Assembly (NCBI GenBank): GCA_001796935.1
Contig: MGNX01000011.1
Coordinates: 850-8,266, forward strand
Direction: 5' to 3'
DNA: 7,417 nt
Source: Chloroflexi bacterium RBG_16_60_22
Lineage (GTDB): Bacteria; Chloroflexota; Dehalococcoidia; Dehalococcoidales; RBG-16-60-22
Positions 1 through 5,549 of this stretch are shown here, one piece after another (within the stretch, counting starts at the first letter, position 1; each line of letters starts with the position of its first letter). A model generated the notes under the pieces. The model saw only the letters and a program-made list of their open reading frames with translations. It had not been told where the DNA came from and made no database searches. The translations under genes were made by a program, and so were the position numbers.

Positions 1-150
1 CGCAACGGCCTGCGCTTCAAAGACCTCCTGGCGCAGAGCCTGCTCACCCCCGGCTGCGGGCTGGCGCAGCTACCCGAGGAAGGCGCCGAAAAGGCCCTGG
101 AGCTGCTCACCGGGCTATCGGCGCTGATGAGGCGTAAAAATGGAATGTAA
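1..150 (+). CDS. Cobalamin-independent methionine synthase (MetE C-terminal)-like protein, 3' end only
   Basis: The window opens inside a plus-strand frame of 49 codons that ends at TAA 148-150; the start lies outside. The visible tail has a stretch LLTPGCGL (Cys at codon 19), followed by an amphipathic helix ending in basic residues. In the MetE/UROD-like barrel family a Cys in a P-x-CGL context near the C-terminus is the last zinc ligand that activates the thiol substrate, and such tails often end with a helix like this one. The likely role is therefore methyl transfer to a thiol such as homocysteine. Only the tail is visible, so a related methyltransferase of unknown substrate is equally possible. 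The last 11 bases overlap the next gene, which suggests translational coupling. Confidence 0.6.
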   Translation, partial: RNGLRFKDLLAQSLLTPGCGLAQLPEEGAEKALELLTGLSALMRRKNGM

Positions 151-346
151 CCTCGAAGCCAACCTGACGAAATGCAACTGCACCTACGAGCCCTGCCCGC
201 GCCAGGGCAAATGCTGCGAGTGTATCAGCTATCACCTCAAGAGCCGGGAACTGCCCGCCTGCGCCTTCCCGCCGGAGGTGGAGCGCACCTATGACCGCTC
301 CTTCGCCCGCTTCGCCGGGGTCGTCCGGGGTGGCGGGAAATCGTAA
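140..346 (+). CDS. DUF6485 family small cysteine-rich protein
   Basis: A 68-residue protein with eight cysteines (3, 12, 14, 19, 25, 26, 28, 41) in its first 41 residues. It contains a CNCTYEPC segment, a GKCCEC segment and a C-x-F-P-P-E-V-E-x-T-Y-D-R-S segment. This pattern matches DUF6485, a family of unknown function whose cysteine spacing looks suited to binding zinc or an Fe-S cluster; metal binding is inference. The start ATG at 140 lies inside the last codons of the methionine synthase-like gene. GAGG at 129-132 gives a 7-base spacing to it. The family is often seen beside corrinoid or methyltransferase genes, which fits the neighbour here, but its job is not known. Confidence 0.8.
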   Translation: MECNLEANLTKCNCTYEPCPRQGKCCECISYHLKSRELPACAFPPEVERTYDRSFARFAGVVRGGGKS

Positions 347-353
347 TTTACGC

Positions 354-359
354 TATAGT
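354..359 (+). promoter_or_regulatory. Possible -10 element of a leaderless small gene
   Basis: TATAGT lies seven bases before the ATG of the 31-codon ORF, so a transcript starting at the usual distance would begin at or next to that ATG. No convincing -35 hexamer is seen 16-18 bases upstream (the region is GGTGGCGGG), so this is a weak call resting on one hexamer. It is supported mainly by the lack of a Shine-Dalgarno sequence before the ORF. Confidence 0.3.
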
Positions 360-366
360 ATTATTG

Positions 367-462
367 ATGAACAAGTCGAAACGCGTTGCCCGGCACAAGC
401 ACCTGAAGACGGCGAGAAAGCTCAAGGAACAGAGAAAAGCCCTCCTGAAGGCTAAAAAATAG
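367..462 (+). CDS. Very small, strongly basic protein (31 aa)
   Basis: ATG at 367 opens a 31-codon frame ending at TAG 460-462. The product has 10 Lys, 4 Arg and 2 His, with only one acidic residue (Glu21), and is predicted to be one long helix. It begins MNKSKRVARHKH. Highly basic peptides of this size with a similar N-terminus are annotated as hypothetical proteins in related genomes, as far as I recall. Binding to RNA or the ribosome is a natural guess from composition but is inference. No Shine-Dalgarno motif precedes the start, while a TATAGT hexamer does, so translation may be leaderless. An alternative TTG start lies one codon upstream. It could also be a chance ORF, although the composition is strikingly non-random for GC-rich DNA. 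Confidence 0.5.
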   Translation: MNKSKRVARHKHLKTARKLKEQRKALLKAKK

Positions 463-489
463 AGCGTTCTATCCCCTCGTCCGGAACCG

Positions 490-513
490 CGCAGGTGAAA
501 GACAGCACCTGCG
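490..513 (+). terminator. Hairpin after the small basic ORF, possible weak terminator
   Basis: CGCAGGTG (490-497) and CACCTGCG (506-513) form a perfect 8-bp stem with an 8-base loop. The following sequence, GCATTAATTT, has only a short T-rich stretch, so termination would be inefficient. It separates the small ORF from the kinase-like gene at 545. It might instead be an operator or a leader structure for that gene. Confidence 0.4.
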
Positions 514-544
514 GCATTAATTTACGGTTGGTGGTGCCGCGCTG

Positions 545-1555
545 ATGTCCGCATTACCCGGGCTGGTAAAGGCCCTGCTCGACCCCCGGGCCTATCCCGA
601 ACCCCCCCAGCGGGTAGAGCTGGTGCAGACCCAGATTTCCTACGTCTTTCTCGCCGGCGACTACGTTTATAAGGTCAAGAAGCCGGCCAACTTCGGTTTC
701 CTGGACTACTCCACGCTGGAGAAACGCCTCGCGCTGTGCCGCCGGGAAATCGAGCTCAACCGCCGGCTCTGCCCGGAGGCCTACCTGGACGTGGTGCCGG
801 TGACCCGTCACCGGGGCCGGTTCGTCATCGGGGGGGAGGGCAGGGCGGAAGAGTACGCCGTCAGGATGCGCCGCCTGCCGCGGGAAGCCATGATGGACGT
901 GCTGCTTCCCCGGAACAAGGTCACCCCGGAGATGGTAGCCGACGTGGCGGCGCGGCTGGCCGTTTTCCACGCCGGGGCGGAAACCGGCGGGAATATCAAC
1001 AACCTCGGCGGCATTGATACCGTCCGTCAAAATACGAGCGAAAACTTCTCTCAAACGGAAAAATACGTCGGTACCGTCATCCCGCCGGAGACCTACCGGC
1101 ACCTCAGGGAATATACCGGGGGTTTTATCAAGGCCAATGCCAAGTTGTTCCATGAGCGGGTGGCGGCGGGACGGATAAAAGACTGCCACGGCGACCTTCA
1201 CGCCGCCCACATCTGCTTCTGCCACGGCATCTGCATCTACGACTGCATCGAGTTCAACGACCGCTTCCGCTACTGCGACGTCGCTTCCGAGGTGGCCTTC
1301 CTGGCCATGGACCTGGACCACTACGGGCGGGCCGACCTCGCCGACGGCTTCATCGGGGCCTACGTGGAGAAAAGCGGCGACGGCGGGCTGATGGAGCTGC
1401 TCGACTTTTACAAGTGCTACCGGGCTTACGTGCGGGGCAAAGTGGGCTGCTTCCAGTACGCCGACCCGCATATCGCCGCCGGGGAAAAAGAGAAAATCCT
1501 GGCCAACGCCCGGGGCTACTTTGCGCTGGCGGAGTCATATATCCCGGGCGAATAA
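545..1555 (+). CDS. Aminoglycoside phosphotransferase-like kinase (COG2187 type)
   Basis: A 336-residue protein of the APH/choline-kinase fold. The N-lobe has VYKVKKP at residues 41-47, whose lysines are candidates for ATP phosphate binding. The C-lobe has the Brenner-type catalytic motif H215-G216-D217, with the metal-binding Asp233 in IYDCIEFNDRFRYCDVASE. The last segment is the hallmark of COG2187, the APH-like half of proteins annotated as bifunctional aminoglycoside phosphotransferase/ATP-binding protein. The substrate is unknown, and antibiotic resistance is not implied. The position after HGD where Asn is usual in APH enzymes reads L-H-A-A-H. GGTGG at 530-534 serves as a weak Shine-Dalgarno sequence. 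The P-loop gene starts within 13 bases of its stop, so the two are almost certainly co-transcribed and act together. Confidence 0.82.
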   Translation: MSALPGLVKALLDPRAYPEPPQRVELVQTQISYVFLAGDYVYKVKKPANFGFLDYSTLEKRLALCRREIELNRRLCPEAYLDVVPVTRHRGRFVIGGEGRAEEYAVRMRRLPREAMMDVLLPRNKVTPEMVADVAARLAVFHAGAETGGNINNLGGIDTVRQNTSENFSQTEKYVGTVIPPETYRHLREYTGGFIKANAKLFHERVAAGRIKDCHGDLHAAHICFCHGICIYDCIEFNDRFRYCDVASEVAFLAMDLDHYGRADLADGFIGAYVEKSGDGGLMELLDFYKCYRAYVRGKVGCFQYADPHIAAGEKEKILANARGYFALAESYIPGE

Positions 1556-1567
1556 GGGGGCATGGAA

Positions 1568-2170
1568 ATGAGAGAACCCTTCGGGAAATACATCGAGGCT
1601 AATATCAAGCCCGGCTTCCTGCTCATCGCCTGCGGCCTGCCCGGCACCTGGAAGACGGAGACCACCGAGGAGGTCGCCAGAATCAAGGGCTGCCAGCTCC
1701 TGCGCACCGACCTCATCCGGCTGGAGGTGCTGAAAAACGAAGACGTCTTCGACGCCAGGGTGGCCGGCGACATGAACAAGCGGACGGCCGTCTACGACGA
1801 GATGTTCCGCCAGGCCGATGAAGCCCTGAAGGGCGTCAGCTGCGTCATCCTCGATGCCACCTTCGTGACGCAGGCGCTGCGCCGGAGGGCGGCAGCCATC
1901 GCCGCCGGGCACGGGGTGACCTTCATCGTCCTACAGACGGACTGCCCCCGGGCAGTTTCCATCCGGCGGATACTGGCGCGGACGAAAGAGGAGTACGTTT
2001 CCAACGCCCTGACCGAGGAGGCCTACCTCAACAACCAGAAGAAGTTCGAGGCCGTTGACCTGGACGACCTCAAGGCGGCGCACCCCGGCCTGGACATCAC
2101 CCACCTGGTGGTGGACACCTCGAAAGACCCGCCGGAGGACTGGTATATCACCGGGGACACGCGGGCCTAG
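1568..2170 (+). CDS. P-loop kinase-like ATPase (COG0645 type) with altered Walker A
   Basis: A 200-residue P-loop protein resembling the C-terminal half of fused COG2187-COG0645 proteins. The phosphate-binding loop reads GLPGTWKT (residues 23-30), so the glycine just before the catalytic Lys is Trp28. Further motifs are LLRTDLIR, where other family members carry the nucleotide-kinase Asp-x-x-R, and CVILDATF with Asp96 as the Walker B-like acid followed by R-rich lid residues. It probably phosphorylates a small molecule or assists the preceding kinase-like protein; the substrate is unknown. GGGGG at 1556-1560 is 7 bases before the ATG at 1568 but only 1 base before the ATG at 1562, so 1568 is preferred; 1562 would add Met-Glu. 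The stop is 13 bases before the PHP gene. Confidence 0.8.
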   Translation: MREPFGKYIEANIKPGFLLIACGLPGTWKTETTEEVARIKGCQLLRTDLIRLEVLKNEDVFDARVAGDMNKRTAVYDEMFRQADEALKGVSCVILDATFVTQALRRRAAAIAAGHGVTFIVLQTDCPRAVSIRRILARTKEEYVSNALTEEAYLNNQKKFEAVDLDDLKAAHPGLDITHLVVDTSKDPPEDWYITGDTRA

Positions 2171-2183
2171 CCGGGAAGAACGT

Positions 2184-3044
2184 ATGAAGATAGACCTGCA
2201 CATCCACAGTCGCACCGGCTCGGACGGCGGCCTCTCGCTGGAGGAAGTCTTTGACGAGGCGGCCAGGAGAAACATCGACCTCATGTCCGTGACGGACCAC
2301 GATAATATAGAGCACCAGCCGGAGGCCGTCCGGCTGGCCGCGGGGCAGGGCATCCGCTATATCACCGGCGTCGAGCTTAACGTGACCTTTCCGCATGCCG
2401 GTAAGTCCGTCTCGCTGGACTACCTGGGGTACGGCTATGACCCCGACGATGCCGCCCTCCGGGAGAAGCTGCGGGTGGTCAGGGAACACCGCGAGGTCAG
2501 GGCGCGGCGGATTATGGACAACCTCAACGCCGAGTTCTGTAAAGAGGGCCTCCCTTTGCTTAGCGGAGAAGACCTGGACAGAATGCAGGAGGGTATCGAC
2601 GGGGCGCTGAGCCGGCCCCACATCGCCGACTACCTCGTCAAGAAGGGGGTGGTGGGCAGCCGGCAGGCGGCGTTCGATAAATACCTGGTGAAGTGCGACG
2701 TTCCCAAGTACCCGCTATCCCTGGAGGAAGCCGCGGGGCTGGTGAGGCAGGCCGGCGGGAAGCTGGCGCTGGCCCACCCCAACGACCCCCACGGCACATC
2801 GCTGGTCAGCGTGACGGCAGACCTGGCCGCCCAGACGGGAATTATCACGGAACGGATGCTGGGGTACATCGACGGCATCGAGTGCTGGCACTCCCGCGCC
2901 GACGCCGACACCACGGCCCATTACGTGGCATTCTGCCGGCGGCACCACCTGCTCATGACCGGCGGCAGTGACTGCCATCAAAAGCCGCTGCTGATGGGCT
3001 CGGTAGACGTTCCGGAGTTTGTGGCGGGGCAGTTTCCAGTATAG
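2184..3044 (+). CDS. PHP-domain metal-dependent phosphoesterase (TrpH/YciV-like)
   Basis: A 286-residue PHP protein with the full set of metal ligands in order: H6 and H8 (DLHIHS), D38-H39-D40 (TDHDN), E64 (GVEL), H146 (RPHIADYL), H198 (LAHPND), and D263 and H265 (GGSDCH). Proteins of this layout and length include the E. coli YciV/RNase AM and 3',5'-nucleotide bisphosphate phosphatases. Hydrolysis of a phosphoester in a nucleotide or RNA end is therefore the likely reaction, in the cytoplasm; the exact substrate cannot be read from sequence. The start at 2184 is chosen because GGGAAGA (2173-2179) sits just ahead and the protein then begins exactly at the first metal motif. The same frame is open further upstream, but there it overlaps the P-loop gene and is low-complexity. 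It is last in the three-gene set. Confidence 0.88.
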   Translation: MKIDLHIHSRTGSDGGLSLEEVFDEAARRNIDLMSVTDHDNIEHQPEAVRLAAGQGIRYITGVELNVTFPHAGKSVSLDYLGYGYDPDDAALREKLRVVREHREVRARRIMDNLNAEFCKEGLPLLSGEDLDRMQEGIDGALSRPHIADYLVKKGVVGSRQAAFDKYLVKCDVPKYPLSLEEAAGLVRQAGGKLALAHPNDPHGTSLVSVTADLAAQTGIITERMLGYIDGIECWHSRADADTTAHYVAFCRRHHLLMTGGSDCHQKPLLMGSVDVPEFVAGQFPV

Positions 3045-3156
3045 CTGAAGGGGCCACCTGATTAACCCCGACCTCGCCTCCCCCCGGGGATTATCCATTC
3101 CCACCCGGCCGCCCTCGCGGCGTCCGCGGCTTAGCCCATAGACCTTCCCCACCCCC

Positions 3157-3200
3157 GGATTCTCACGTCGTCCGCCTCAGGCGGACTCCTCAGAATGACA
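3157..3200. repeat. Short palindromic intergenic element
   Basis: GTCCGCC (3170-3176) and GGCGGAC (3180-3186) form a perfect 7-bp stem with a TCA loop. They are flanked by GGATTCTCACGTC on the left and TCCTCAGAATGACA on the right. Flanks of this kind around a variable GC-rich hairpin are typical of small dispersed palindromic elements. Copy number cannot be judged from a single window. Confidence 0.4.
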
Positions 3201-3231
3201 GCTTGGGGTCTAAAAGAGGGAGTGCGACAGC

Positions 3232-3263
3232 GAGGGGGGGCTTAGCCCCCTCTCAATTTGTTT
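3232..3263 (+). terminator. Intrinsic terminator candidate for the kinase/PHP operon
   Basis: A 10-bp stem (3232-3241 with 3245-3254, one G-T wobble at 3235/3251) closes a TTA loop and is followed by AATTTGTTT at 3255-3263. A strong GC stem followed by a T-rich run is the form of a rho-independent terminator. It lies about 190 bases after the PHP stop codon. Its right arm can alternatively pair with GAGGGGG at 3325-3331 outside the longer inverted repeat, so other folds are possible. Confidence 0.5.
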
Positions 3264-3321
3264 CCCCCTCTCCAAACAAAGTATCTACGGGGGAAATACT
3301 ATCTCGAGTTTGGAGAGGGGG
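3264..3321. repeat. Perfect 14-bp inverted repeat with inner stem
   Basis: CCCCCTCTCCAAAC (3264-3277) is exactly complementary to GTTTGGAGAGGGGG (3308-3321). Between them AGTAT (3280-3284) can pair with ATACT (3296-3300), giving a stacked hairpin. Terminal inverted repeats around a roughly 30-base core, in gene-free DNA, suggest a MITE-like remnant or a dispersed repeat rather than a simple terminator, since no T-run follows. Confidence 0.55.
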
Positions 3322-3334
3322 ACTGAGGGGGTGA

Positions 3335-3352
3335 GGCTAGTTGGAGCTAGCC
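3335..3352. repeat. Small inverted repeat before the HAD gene
   Basis: GGCTAG (3335-3340) and CTAGCC (3347-3352) are perfect complements around a 6-base spacer. The repeat lies about 28 bases upstream of the -35 box of the HAD gene promoter. It could be an operator or simply the edge of the repeat-rich segment. Confidence 0.35.
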
Positions 3353-3379
3353 GGTGAGCCTAACCCCGTGCCTTATACC

Positions 3380-3408
3380 TTTACATCGGCGGCGGCTTTG
3401 GTTAAAAT
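3380..3408 (+). promoter_or_regulatory. Sigma-70-type promoter of the HAD gene
   Basis: TTTACA (3380-3385) and TAAAAT (3403-3408) are each one base from consensus and separated by exactly 17 bases. Transcription would begin near 3415, only about five bases before the GTG at 3420. This supports the 3420 start and argues against longer readings of the frame from 3354, which would lie outside the transcript. Confidence 0.6.
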
Positions 3409-3419
3409 GGGACCGAGCC

Positions 3420-4115
3420 GTGATTAAAGCCGTCTTTTTCGACCTCTACCATACGCTGGTGCGCTACGAGCCGTCCCGGGAAGAGCTGACCGCCGGGTTC
3501 CTCAAGGAGTTTGGCATCGAGGTCAGCGCCGACGCCCTGCGCCGCCCCCTGGTTGCCGCTGACGAGTTCATCTACCGGGAGATGTCGCGGCTTCCCCTCG
3601 GCCGGCGGTCGGACGAGGAAAGGGCGGCCCTGTTCCTGGAGCACCAGGCCATCGTGCTGCGTGAGGCCGGCATCGCAGCCGATACCAGAATCGCCGCGGG
3701 CCTGCTGGGGAAAATGCAGCGGGTGAAAATGGACCTGGTCCTCTTCGACGACGTAGCGCCGGCCCTCACTGACCTCAAGGGGAGGGGGCTGTGGCTGGGT
3801 CTCATCTCCAACATCGACCAGGATATCGGCGCCATGCTGGAAGGACTGGGGCTGCCGTCATGGCTGGACAGCGTGGTGACCTCGCGGGACGCCGGCGCCA
3901 GCAAGCCCCGGCCGGAGATATTCCTCGAGGCGGTGCGGCGGGCCGGCGTGGCCCCGGCCGAGGCCATCTTCGTCGGCGACCAGTACGAGGTGGACGTCCT
4001 CGGCGCCGCCGGGGCCGGCCTCAAGGGAATCCTCCTCGACCGCGGCGGCTACTTCGCGGAAATCAGCGACTGCCCCCGGATACGCAGCCTCAGCGAGATA
4101 GTCGGACACCTGTGA
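3420..4115 (+). CDS. HAD-superfamily hydrolase with DxY motif I
   Basis: With the GTG start at 3420 this is a 231-residue haloacid dehalogenase-like protein. Motif I is FFDLYHTL, with the nucleophile Asp8. Motif II is Ser130 in LISNID, motif III is Lys162 in SKPRPEIF, and motif IV is Asp187 and Asp192 in VGDQYEVD. A helical cap lies between motifs I and II, as in subfamily IA. Position +2 of motif I is Tyr10 rather than the general acid Asp of phosphatases, a state shared with L-2-haloacid dehalogenases and with several uncharacterised HAD proteins. Phosphatase, dehalogenase or other hydrolase activity cannot be decided. The start is chosen from the promoter at 3380-3408 and because the protein then begins at motif I. 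It ends 13 bases from the convergent DUF2851 gene. Confidence 0.83.
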   Translation: MIKAVFFDLYHTLVRYEPSREELTAGFLKEFGIEVSADALRRPLVAADEFIYREMSRLPLGRRSDEERAALFLEHQAIVLREAGIAADTRIAAGLLGKMQRVKMDLVLFDDVAPALTDLKGRGLWLGLISNIDQDIGAMLEGLGLPSWLDSVVTSRDAGASKPRPEIFLEAVRRAGVAPAEAIFVGDQYEVDVLGAAGAGLKGILLDRGGYFAEISDCPRIRSLSEIVGHL

Positions 4116-4128
4116 AGGCGCCACGTCG

Positions 4129-5472
4129 TCAACGCTGCTCCCCACCCAGCGGGCAGTCCTCACAACGCCCCTGCGAGCAAAAGGTACGGTAGATATGGAT
4201 TAGCCCCTGCTGGCGCCGCGCCGTGCCGACCGGCCGACGGCCCAACCCCAGCTGGCGCCCCATATGCCTTTCGAGGGTGTTTTCCGCCAGCGCCGGGTAG
4301 TCCCGGTAGATCAGGCGGGCCTTGCGGGCCAGCCCCGGGCGGGGGCATCCCCAGGCGGCGGCGAAGGGCAACAGCACGTTGACGGCGATGACCGCGGCCC
4401 GCCCCCGGCCCAGCAGGGCGGGTAACCCCACTCCTCCCGGCAGCCCGAAGTCCAGGTTCCGCGCCCAGTAGCCCTCCGCCGACACCAACAGCCGTGCCTC
4501 CATCTCCCGGTGACCACCCTCCAACCGGATATTTTCCAGGCCCCCGACCAGCCCGGGGAGCAGTCCCTCCTTCCCGTAGCGGCGTAAAAGATGGCCCATC
4601 GCCGCAAGGCGGCGGACGGGGAGATTGCCCGGCCGGACCTTGAAGACATGCCAGTCACCTTCGGTCATCGCGTCTTTTTCCGGCGCGCTTCCCCAGATGC
4701 CCTCCAGGGTCTTCACCCAGGCATCACCTTCACTACCGTTCCGGTGCAGCCCGTGGCGTTGCGAGGGCAGCAGACCGGCCGTGCCCAGGAGCCAGGCCTG
4801 GTAGGCGGCCAGGCGGCCGGTAGCCGTGACCACCCCGGAGGCCGCGGCCTCCAATCGCTTAAGCGGCAGCCTCCGGGCCAGCTCGGCCATGGGCGGCTTG
4901 TTCTTGCTGTAGCCCAGGGCCTCCATGACGCCCCCGTAGAGGGCCTCCCCCGCCTCCTGACAATCCAGGGCCTCCCGGAATTGGGCCGACCTCGCCTCAA
5001 ACCGTTCCTCTCCCGCCCGGTCCAGGACCATGCCAGCCCGTTCTGACCGGCCGGTCAGCCCGTTACGGCAGGCAACCGGCCGGCGGCGGGGGAGACCGGC
5101 CGGCTCGGCACGGCCTACCAGGCACCGCTGCAGGGCCAGCGTGGGCACCTGGCGCCCGTCCTCCAGGTTGACGGGTGCGGCCGTATCATGCCAGAACACG
5201 ACGTGCAGGATGACCCGGTTATAGGCGGGGTCCTCGTGGTGGTGGTGCGCCCACCAGCCGCTGGACCGGACGTGGACCTCCACATCCCCTTTAAGAAGCC
5301 CCCGGCGGGTGGCGATGACCGCGTCCCGTAAATCGGCGCCGCGGTCGTCGTTGGGCCGTCCCGGATAGACTATCTCTATCGGCTCGCCGTCATCCGTTTG
5401 CAGGTCATGCCGGCCCGGCAGGCAGTCCTGCCAGATTTTAACGACCTGGCTCTCCCCGATAACCTCCGGCAT
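4129..5472 (-). CDS. DUF2851 family protein
   Basis: A 447-residue protein matching DUF2851, a family of unknown function. The N-terminal part holds D47 and D50 (GADLRDA), the segment GDVEVHVRSSGWW (62-74), four consecutive histidines (76-79), and DPAYNRVILHVV. The C-terminus has Cys432, Cys437 and Cys440 (C-x4-C-x2-C-P-L), a probable metal or cluster site. The acidic pair followed by D-V-E-V-H is reminiscent of a PD-(D/E)XK nuclease core, but that is inference. The start at 5472 has GGAGG at 5480-5484 with good spacing. The frame is open further upstream, but that stretch overlaps the neighbouring gene and is not family-like. The RBS-start region is tandemly duplicated. It is probably co-transcribed with the acyl-CoA synthetase gene 77 bases upstream. 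Confidence 0.85.
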   Translation of the reverse strand: MPEVIGESQVVKIWQDCLPGRHDLQTDDGEPIEIVYPGRPNDDRGADLRDAVIATRRGLLKGDVEVHVRSSGWWAHHHHEDPAYNRVILHVVFWHDTAAPVNLEDGRQVPTLALQRCLVGRAEPAGLPRRRPVACRNGLTGRSERAGMVLDRAGEERFEARSAQFREALDCQEAGEALYGGVMEALGYSKNKPPMAELARRLPLKRLEAAASGVVTATGRLAAYQAWLLGTAGLLPSQRHGLHRNGSEGDAWVKTLEGIWGSAPEKDAMTEGDWHVFKVRPGNLPVRRLAAMGHLLRRYGKEGLLPGLVGGLENIRLEGGHREMEARLLVSAEGYWARNLDFGLPGGVGLPALLGRGRAAVIAVNVLLPFAAAWGCPRPGLARKARLIYRDYPALAENTLERHMGRQLGLGRRPVGTARRQQGLIHIYRTFCSQGRCEDCPLGGEQR

Positions 5473-5509
5473 GGTAACCCCTCCGGCTCTCCCCGATGAC
5501 ATCGGACAT
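5438..5509 (-). CDS. Upstream ORF overlapping the DUF2851 start (23 aa)
   Basis: ATG at 5509 follows GAGGGGG at a good Shine-Dalgarno distance and opens 23 codons ending in TAA at 5440-5438, inside the DUF2851 gene. Its first eight residues, MSDVIGES, mirror the DUF2851 N-terminus MPEVIGES, but it lies in another frame (37 bases apart). It could be translated as a leader peptide that couples or dampens initiation at 5472, or it could be a non-functional remnant of the duplication. Confidence 0.35.
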   Translation of the reverse strand: MSDVIGESRRGYHAGGYRGEPGR

Positions 5510-5521
5510 GATAACCCCCTC
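5448..5521 (-). repeat. Diverged 37-bp tandem duplication of an RBS-start unit
   Basis: Two directly adjacent 37-base units (5485-5521 and 5448-5484) align without gaps with 30 identities. Each contains a purine-rich ribosome-binding site, an ATG, and codons for M-x-x-V-I-G-E-S. The last 13 bases of the units are identical. Four of the seven differences fall between the ATG and the shared codons, and two of these four are in third codon positions. Confidence 0.85.
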
Positions 5522-5549
5522 TTCCACCGGACGCGGCCTTTAGCCGCCG

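Larger units (their letters stand above)
3045..3353. other. Gene-free spacer with hairpin-rich, repeat-like sequence
   Basis: No credible gene is seen. The first part (3045-3156) is C-rich with only small stems, such as GCCGC at 3108-3112 against GCGGC at 3117-3121. From 3157 onward it is packed with inverted repeats: 3170-3186, 3232-3254, 3264-3321 and 3335-3352. The text between them has short direct repeats (CCCCCTCTC at 3246 and 3264; GAGGGGG at 3232 and 3325). The GATTCTCACGTC start with CCTCAGAATGACA end around the first hairpin looks like a dispersed intergenic element of the kind found in many copies per genome. Confidence 0.6.

Noticed and set aside
495..523. Possible promoter for the kinase-like gene (GTGAAA and TAATTT)
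   Set aside because: Both boxes match consensus poorly and the spacer is occupied by the 490-513 hairpin; not strong enough to call.
554..1471. Long open frame (305 codons) on the minus strand opposite the kinase-like gene, and similar long opposite-strand frames elsewhere
   Set aside because: Frames antisense to GC-rich genes stay open by codon bias. These lack ribosome-binding sites and family motifs, while the plus-strand product has clear catalytic motifs.
2055..2183. Upstream extension of the PHP gene frame
   Set aside because: It overlaps the P-loop gene, is Arg/Trp/Thr-rich low-complexity, and the ATG at 2184 has a proper ribosome-binding site directly before the first metal motif.
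3354..3419. Longer HAD protein starting at GTG 3354
   Set aside because: The promoter at 3380-3408 lies inside this stretch and would not transcribe it. The family-like sequence begins at 3420.
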